This document shows positions 57,042-64,000 of a stretch of 64,000 nt of DNA, one piece after another. The stretch comes from Aphrophora alni (taxonomy: Eukaryota > Arthropoda > Insecta > Hemiptera > Aphrophoridae): positions 24,757,949-24,821,948 of the forward strand of contig OY740774.1 of NCBI GenBank assembly GCA_963513935.1, in the 5' to 3' direction. Position 1 is the first letter of the stretch; each line of letters begins with the position of its first letter. The position numbers and the translations under genes are program-made. The notes below the pieces were generated by a model. That model saw only the letters and a program-made list of their open reading frames with translations, was not told the DNA's origin and did not search any database.

Positions 57042-58550
57042 GAATAAGGGATAGTAAATTCAGAGATAACTTTGAGGTTTTATTATGTAAAATTAAATAC
57101 ATGACATCCTTTACATCTTTATTTATAAAAACGTATTTTATATTATTCTATTTATTTACTTACGAAATTAATGCCCCTTTATTATTATTATTTTTTATAT
57201 ATAAATTTAGATACAGTTCTCCTGAAAACACTTTATATACAATAATACGGCTACTAAAAAAGAAAACAAAAAACAAATTATATTTTTTAAATATTATATT
57301 GCAATATTTCTTTTAACATTCACAAAATATATACATATCACTTTAGATGAAGTTGTTTTCCATTAATATATACCTTTGTTTACTTTTAATGTAATTTAAT
57401 TTTAATATTTTTCATTCTACTGTCTGAACCTCAATGAATCTCTCGTCCATCTCTCACCCCTCTCATCATTTCTTCTCCCCACTTCAGATTTTTAAATTTC
57501 TTTGTTCATATCGGTGGAAATGGCCATGTGAGTTATTTTGTTTTGGTGGAAATGGGGTTTCAGTTTTGCACTAACATTGTGTGAGACTGAATTATTGATA
57601 TTTGATTATTTTAACCTTGAGTTTACCGGACACGACTGTCTGGGGTGTAGTTTTACTTTATTTTATTTTTTTCTTGATTTTGCTCATGGCTTACAGTGGG
57701 AACAACGTTTTTCTACAAATATGATATTTTTATTTAACTTGGGCAATCTGATTTTTGTACTAGGCCTATAGGTAAATAACAAACCCCTTTTATACTTCAG
57801 TCACGTTAATATTATATATGATCAACCTTCAAAAAAATAATATTGATAAGATAATTTGAACCGAGATATTTATTTTTTTTTTTTTTTTACGGGGGAAAAA
57901 GAGCATAAATAATAAAAATAAAAATAAAGATATAATTTGATTTAAACAGTCGATATGAAACAATAAAAATTATGTTACCGGATTACTAAAAAAAATAATC
58001 GACAATACCTAGTAATAAAATAAACCTCATTAAATCTGTAGACAATTGGCAGTAAAAACGCAATAAAATGTCAATTTTATTTCTTATCTTATAGATAATA
58101 ATGAAAATTTAAAAGCTTGTCTTATTAAAATGTTATCTTTATAGCAGTTTTAAAATCTATAGGATCGTAAATCTTAAAACAAAGAGGTCAAAGTTAATAA
58201 CTTTATAATATGAGAAAAATAAGGTGAAGTGATTAAAACGTTGGTTTCATATTTCTTTTCTTCTTTTTCAAACATAAACTTTTGCCACTTGTTTTATTAA
58301 ATGTCTAACGTTATAAATGTATTAAAAAATAAAGTTAAAAACCCTGTAGGATAGGCAGTTTTAACATTATTAAAAAAAAAAAAAAAAAAAAAAAAACGGG
58401 AGCTATATTTTGTTTGAATAATGTTTTGATTAATTCTACAATATTTACATACTATCATCTACAGGATCGGTTAAAAGAACTGCTTATACTTTATTCTCTC
58501 ACCTTCTACTTGACGTAGGAAGTCGTTTAATCTAGTGTTGGAAAGCTCGT
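57042..58550. other. No gene recognised
   Basis: AT-rich, with a T run near 57870 and a 20+ A run near 58372. Frames of 71 and 77 codons (57101-57316, 57538-57771) are Phe/Leu-rich by composition and lack domains. Confidence 0.5.
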
Positions 58551-58695
58551 GATTACATTTATTCACGAAGTGTGACGAAATTGCAGTCGCTTATACAGAC
58601 TTTACGATAAATCAAAAATGTAATCAAATTTACAGCTATTCGCAGAGTGTGACGAAATTGCAGTGGCTTATACAGAATTTACGATAAATTAAAAA
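58551..58695 (+). repeat. Tandem duplication, 77-bp period
   Basis: GTGTGACGAAATTGCAGT begins at 58570 and 58647. Downstream TTATACAGA and TTTACGATAAAT are also shared. Confidence 0.85.
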
Positions 58696-61361
58696 ACATT
58701 AGATAGTGTGTAGATTCTGTTATAAAAACAATAGAAGTTTATAATTTCTAGTAGTACTTTTGAAAAACATCTTTATTTGACACTTAGTTTAAAGAGTGTA
58801 ATTTATTACTATGATGTAATTTTCGGCTTGTACTAGATATAAAAAAGTCACGTGACCAATATTTAGAAATGTTTTTATTTAGATACTTGACAATTGTACA
58901 AAATGATGAGCTTAAATTTATGAAAAATTAAATTTGTTGTTTTTGGAACACTGTATAATGCAAAGCAATTTCGTCATGCTCTATGAATGGCTTTAGTAAA
59001 ACATCTTTTCAATGACACATCAAACTATGGAATGTTGTTTTAGGGTTTGATCTGCTACAAAGATGTCGTTAGAATAGAGAGCAAGAAAACTACTGAAGCA
59101 GGTTTGTATGTACCACTTATGGTCCTTACATTTTGGGGAGATCACTGAAGTTTTCCAAATATAGATATATACCATATTATAGTTACATAGTTGCATATGT
59201 CTAAATTAACTCGTAAAAAATATTGATGTAATAACTTGCTCTGACAGTTAGACAGTTGGAAACATGTTTGTGAGTAAGTGCACTCGAAATATCACCGGTA
59301 TAGGAAAAGGTGAGTTTTGCCTAGACTCCGGAGCACTCCTAAAATAAAAAGGAAGAAAGAATCACACGAAATAATGTGAGGTGATCATCCGCCATGATGA
59401 TTATATCAAGGTTACGTTCAGGAGGTTACCTGTACTTGTAAAGAACACCAAGGTAGAGTAGAGGTAGAATATAGACAGGCTACGAGACTGGTAAAAGAGC
59501 ACGATGAGGCTAGAATAAGGACACTCATTAGGTTAAGATGATTAGTGTGTTAATAGGAACAGACTACTCGCTGTAATAGATAAGATAGACGAGATCCAGC
59601 TTGGAATGATGCGAGGATCATGAACATCGCAGACGTTGAAGATCAGAAGTAAATTCGGAAGACGGGATATAGAATCAGGTGTTCTTTGCGTGGCACTTCA
59701 GCTACTGTAAACGTATAATAACGGAATAACAAACAATAGGACTGCATTTAATGAAGGTATGTCAGAATCAATTAAGAAAATAGAGAAGGTTAATATTAGA
59801 GTTTTTCGTAACAAATATTTAACTTACTTACCCAGTATACGAAATATATGGGAAGTTTGGTAATCACAAAACATTTCGACTACCGTTGTTGACAGATTTT
59901 TACGTTTCACGGCATCAGAAAAATGAAAAAGTGTTATTCGTCGTTGACTTTGTCATTTGTATGTAAGCTCGATAATGGTCAATTAAATTAATATAGGGAC
60001 TTGAAAGGTCTATTGACGGGATCCCGTCCGTCCTATGTCGTTGTATGTACGTAAGCACAATAGCAGCAACAAAAATTAAGATAGAACATGAGATTTGATT
60101 TAGGTGACTATAGCATAATTAGGGTATAGAACCCTATAAAAATTAGAAAAAACTCATTGTAAATTTTACAAGGGCAACCATTTTAAACCGAAAAATAATG
60201 CAGTCTCAACCACGAAAGACACTATCACAAGTCGCACTAATTAATTGTACGCCGCTCCTTTGGGAATTCCAAAAGATCGATAAAAAAAGAAAAGATAAGA
60301 TTGCATAAAACCTTTTTAAACAGGTAATTTTTCAAAAACTTTCTACATCATAAATCAATCCAATAGGAAAAGAACTTATTTATTAGAATTATTAAACTTT
60401 AAGCCACTGTAAATTAATTAATTTTGAAGATACGATTTAAACTAATCATTCATAAGTAGCGGGAAAAAAAGCTCTACCAAAATTTATAAAACAAGATAAT
60501 CAAAAATGTAATTCGAACCCTTACTTACAAAGAAAATATGATATTAGTATAATTACGAGATTTGGCAGGACCGAATCAGACACACGAGCGTAGTCAGTGA
60601 AAACTCCTTCACATATAACTCTGAGAACCGCTAAACCATGACACGAGCGAAGCTACCAGAGACGATTCAATATGTGGACATTTAAAAGGTCCGTTAGGAC
60701 CTATCCTACGTCAAGAAAGTAGCGATATATACAATAACAAGGTCAGGCAACCTGTGTAACAACTGTTTTAAACGAACTTACGCTACTTGGTGAGGTCCCT
60801 TGATATAGCAATTTAGTTTATTATTTTCTACAATGCTTATAAACCAACTTTCATGCATTAAATTTAGAGGATCTTAATTAGATTACATTGTACGATAGGG
60901 TTGGGTAATTATCATGATGACACTCATAAACTTCTTTTACCTACAATGTAACCCATTTGTATGAAAATCAATAAGTCTGCTTGTGGCTCAGGGATGATTG
61001 ACGAAATGGGTTATAAGAAACGGTCGTCAGGTAATCATTTATATTAATCGTGTCAGCGATAAGGTGATAAGTAATACAGAGCGGAACGTATTCACGCTTC
61101 CTGGATATTGCTACTTGATCTAGATTAAAAAACTTCAAAATTTAAATAAAACTTATTTTCGAAACTTCTATGAGTCTGTCAGTTCTTAAAGTTTAATATC
61201 TATATTATAAGCTCTAAATCATCTTCCTTGCACTTCAGCAATTCTCCTGGGTTTCATGCTTTACAGTTATCAGAGGTGTAAACTACCCGTATGTCTAATA
61301 AATTATAAGATATGGTGTAGCAACTGTGAAATTTCAGGAACAAATTCACCGCAATAGTATA
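58696..61361. other. No gene recognised
   Basis: Contains patches of higher GC (59280-59700, 60540-60780) without open frames. A tRNA-like B-box phrase on the minus strand near 60515 was considered and not accepted. Confidence 0.45.
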
Positions 61362-61770
61362 CAGAGTGTCCAGAATACTCCTCCAAATTTCAACAATCGA
61401 TTAGTTAGGACGAAATATACAAGAAAAGCCATATAACATATAACTATCCGCATTTTATTTTTATACAAAGAACTTTATAATATTTCAGATAGATAGGATA
61501 TTGAGTTCAGATTAGTTATACCCATTTTTTATATGTTTTGCAAATTTACAAAAACAAATGATTTACTTTGTATATATTCAAAATAGGGGTTCTAAAATTT
61601 TTAACCAAATCTAAACTCAAAATTCTAGTTATTTCCAATGTTATAACGTTTAAAAATGGTAGATAGATGGAAAATTGAGGAATTACGACTACAGTAAATT
61701 AAGTAGACATAAAAAAAAAATAATAATAATAAAAAATAATAATAAATAAATAAATAAAAATCGAATAGAA

Positions 61771-62215
61771 CTACAATTCAATATTGACTCCCCCAAAATA
61801 ATTTCCTTGGGAAGCCATACAGCGCGTTTTTGGATACGGTTCTTCCAATTTTCATAGCAGTGCTGGATCTCGGATACTGGAATAGCCTTCACCCGGTTGG
61901 TTACAGCCGTTTGAATTTTTTCGAATGTCCCAAAATGAATGAATGTCCCTTCAGGTGAATTTTCAATCTCTGGAAGAGGAAAAGTCACAAGGACTCAAGT
62001 CAGGCGAATAAGGAGGCAGAGGAGACACAAGAATATTTTTACTGGCAAAAAACTCGTTTACTGAAATTACTGTGTGACAAAGCGCATTGTGGTGACGCAA
62101 CATACTGGCAAAAAAACTAGTTTACAGAAATTACTGTGTGACAAAGCGCATTGTGGTGATGCAAAACCCAGTTGTTGTTCTTGAAGGTTGATCTCACGCG
62201 CATGAATGACTCTTT
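61771..62215 (-). pseudogene. Mariner transposase C-terminal half, broken
   Basis: Read on the minus strand, from high to low coordinates: NNNWVLHHHNALCHTVISV, then FLASKNI or FFASKNI, then PPYSPDLSPCDF, then GTFEKIQTAVTNRVKAIPV and EIQHCYENWKNRIQK, and finally GNYFGGVNIEL with TAG at 61773-61771. This is the mariner order HHDNAP, YSPDL.P.D, then the C-terminal helix and tail. The catalytic Asp of HHDNAP is His here. The block coding for it is duplicated in tandem (62040-62168), and at least two frame changes occur (near 61985 and 61820). Inactive. Confidence 0.85.
62040..62168. repeat. 65-bp tandem duplication within the mariner remnant
   Basis: ACTGTGTGACAAAGCGCATT appears twice about 65 bases apart, with ACTGGCAAAAAACT before each. 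It duplicates the part coding for the second catalytic motif. Confidence 0.9.
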
Positions 62216-62235
62216 CGAAGCTTTTCAATAAAACA

Positions 62236-62335
62236 AGTTTAACCTAAGACAACATGAGAAAAGATGTATATCCAGGTAGGTTCATTCGGGTTTGCCACGC
62301 CAGTACTCACTAAAGTGAGTCCCTGAGGGGCTGTG
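62236..62335 (+). repeat. Family S repeat, 3' part
   Basis: GATGTATATCCAGGTAGG, TTCGGGTTTGCCACGCC and ACTCACTAAAGTGAGTCC, then CTGAGGGG. Confidence 0.65.
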
Positions 62336-62457
62336 TACTCTAAAATTACATAGTGAGAAAAGAGATGTATTTGAAGAAATTTCTATGTTTCATTTCTCGA
62401 CGTTTATGCTCTTATAATATATTATAATTGTAACATTTTTGAAAATATGGTTGTACA

Positions 62458-62560
62458 AAACTTTCGCGGTCATGATCCCCTTAACAAAAATATAGAGACT
62501 CTTAGCTCTGGAATGCTCTAATATCACCAATGTTGATCAAGAGAGACATAATAGTAAATA
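62458..62560 (+). repeat. Family S repeat, 5' part
   Basis: CGCGGTCATGATCCCC, CTCTTAGCTCTGGAATG and TTGATCAAGAGAGACATAAT. It lies after the 3' part, so these are two separate insertions or a rearranged copy. Confidence 0.5.
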
Positions 62561-63702
62561 CGGAGTAGATGGATATAATAACAGGCGATTGATCATTTGC
62601 TAGTTTTATTTCCATTGTCGCGATTTCAAAACGGGTTTTTTGAAAGATAAAACATTAACTTGATTTAGTTACCTATATAAGGAATTTATCTGACTGACAG
62701 ATCAACGCACAGCAAAAACGATTGAAGTAAGAAATGTAAAATTTTGAGAATATATTAAAAATGAAGTACCATGAAGTAGAGGCATATTAAGAAAGGATTT
62801 CTTGAAAATTAACGCTCATAGATTTAAATAGAATTTCACTTTTTAATTTTTTACAGCCGCTAAATGAGAAAAAACAACGCAAAACTTTAGGTTAGAACTA
62901 GACTGAACCAATATGAATGTTTTGAAATTTATTTTTAAACAGGTTTGAACTTCAAAATGTTTATCTAATGGTTAATTTGATTGAAAGAAGAACATTAAAA
63001 CCTATGTACAGATTATTGTTTTGTCCCAAATGACCTTTTTTTTTACTTAAGTATTTCCCTATTAGTAAAAGAAATTATAGAGTGAAATTCCTTTAATAAG
63101 TGTTTTCAATGTTGTTTACAATCAGGATATTGGCATCAATATCATTCAACTTTACTTAGTGTGCTTGTACCTATACTTTAAATGCAGGATCAGTCATGGG
63201 AACGGCCATGATTTCAGAGATTCAAATATATTAACATAATTAGGTTTTATATATATTTTTATGTATAGGCGTTTTTTATCTCAATGTAGCAGAGGAACAT
63301 GAGGTGGGGACTTTAAAAATAATTATGTCATAAATTGTCGTACGAGCAAATTGTCTACATTTGTGACTAGTACTTAGAAACGGTAGATTTATGATCAAAA
63401 CGCAGCGAACACTAAAAACAAATATGGAAAAGTATGTGGTACTAATTATAATTAAAACTTACGTCTACATGAATCTTAAGTTAAATAGTTTATTTAGTGA
63501 AACAGTAACAATGAATTGCATTAGGGGAATCAGTGTTTCATTTGAAACAACTCATAACAGAGACCATCGAATAATGACTTCTCATGCAGTTTATTCACGT
63601 AATAGCTGACGGTGTCTGCCAATTTCGATCTTTATTATATCTCATGTATAATACACAAATATTGAATATCTACAGTATATGAATTGGGTAGAGTTTTACA
63701 TC
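62561..63702. other. Presumed upstream region of the two-exon gene
   Basis: AT-rich. A 72-codon frame at 63391-63609 has no domain. Promoter elements were not identified. Confidence 0.4.
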
Positions 63703-63992
63703 ATGTCGCAAGATAGTAATGGAGGTAAGTATTGAAGTGTTGCTGAGTATATATCGGACATTTCTTTGTTTCTTACGTCTGCCGGATTGTGCAAATTATA
63801 AGCAGGTAGTTAAATAAATATATTTCTATTTCAACTATACCATAATGGTAAACTGGGGTCAAATTTGGATTTGACTTCTGTTTTACAGCTATTAAACTCT
63901 ACATGGGAGATTTCGACGTGTATATGCGTCCCAATGTAGCAATTAACATAGCTGTACCAGATCAGAACGATTCACTCAAATCAAAACAATAA
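63703..63992 (+). CDS. Predicted two-exon small gene, 41 residues, function unknown
   Basis: Exon 1 is 63703-63724 (starts ATG TCG CAA GAT) and ends at a consensus donor GGAG|GTAAGT. Exon 2 is 63889-63992, after a T-rich acceptor (CTTCTGTTTTACAG|CT), and ends with TAA at 63990-63992. The intron of 164 bases (63725-63888) is in phase 1 and the join restores one open frame of 41 codons: starts MSQDSNGAIKLYM, ends NDSLKSKQ. The product is small, has no signal peptide or membrane segment and shows no family that I recognise. The splice signals and frame continuity are the evidence. Both could be chance, or exon 2 could be an alternative last exon of a larger gene that continues beyond the window. 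Confidence 0.45.
63725..63888 (+). other. Intron of the predicted gene
   Basis: GTAAGT at the 5' end and TTTTACAG at the 3' end. AT-rich in between, length normal for a short arthropod intron. Confidence 0.45.
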
Positions 63993-64000
63993 AAAAACGT

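Larger units (their letters stand above)
61362..62215 (-). mobile_element. Mariner-type transposon remnant
   Basis: The right-hand (3') end of a Tc1/mariner element on the minus strand. A TA followed by CAGAGTGTCCAGAATACTCC at 61360-61381 is a mariner-style terminal repeat. The transposase tail follows from 61771 upward. The other end is cut off near 62215, just before a family S fragment. A TAA-type microsatellite at 61711-61765 enlarges the 3' untranslated part. Confidence 0.75.

Noticed and set aside
57101..57771. Two hydrophobic frames of 71 and 77 codons
   Set aside because: Phe/Leu/Tyr richness follows from T-rich DNA; no start context, domain or splice support.
60505..60645. tRNA-derived SINE or tRNA on the minus strand (B-box-like TAAGGGTTCGAATTA, A-box-like TGGTTTAGCGGTTC)
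   Set aside because: The boxes are about 110 bases apart, too far for a tRNA or usual SINE head, and no cloverleaf fits.

Overview
This window reads as AT-rich (roughly 70 percent A+T by eye) nuclear DNA from an invertebrate, most likely an arthropod. The evidence is indirect: a Ty3/Gypsy LTR retrotransposon, jockey-like LINE fragments, Penelope-like retroelements, a mariner remnant and a TTAA-flanked DNA transposon, all set in long non-coding stretches. There are no operons, no Shine-Dalgarno-led genes, no CRISPR and no clear tRNA or rRNA gene. Only one plausible host coding model is seen, a tiny two-exon gene at the right edge. A weak exon-like segment with a splice donor lies at the left edge. 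Species is not claimed.

Left part (1-15405): dispersed repeats, then a nearly intact Ty3/Gypsy element at 5297-15405. It has 1.94-kb LTRs that are almost identical, a 4-bp target duplication (AGTG), an initiator-Met-tRNA-like primer binding site, gag, pol (protease, reverse transcriptase, RNase H, integrase) and a G-rich polypurine tract. Gag and pol lie in three frames, each one base back from the previous one. The first junction carries a textbook -1 frameshift signal: heptamer A_AAA_AAC, a 7-nt spacer and a stem whose loop can pair downstream as an H-type pseudoknot. The second junction is an 11-A run. A single in-frame TAA breaks the capsid region, so this copy may not make full Gag despite its youth.

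Middle part (15406-42700): wrecks of non-LTR retrotransposons (an RT fragment at 16755-17667, a GC-rich leader plus ORF1 remnant at 19930-21247, an RNase H piece at 29476-29700), tandem arrays (about 170, 85, 60/61 and 199 bp), a 63-bp-arm palindrome, nuclear-receptor-like half sites, and many copies of a roughly 250-bp non-coding family called family S here.

Right part (42700-64000): a Penelope-like element with inverted copies of its terminus that contain hammerhead-like cores, a 1145-bp transposon with TTAA flanks and a frameshifted transposase tail, a second RNase H fragment next to a 90-bp tandem array, a second Penelope fragment, a 3-kb inverted repeat with 1.24-kb arms, a mariner pseudogene with its catalytic Asp lost, and the two-exon gene at 63703-63992.

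The coding content is therefore almost wholly mobile-element protein. The Gypsy element is the only module whose parts still fit together as a working system. Coordinates of diverged repeats are by-eye estimates and may be off by several bases.
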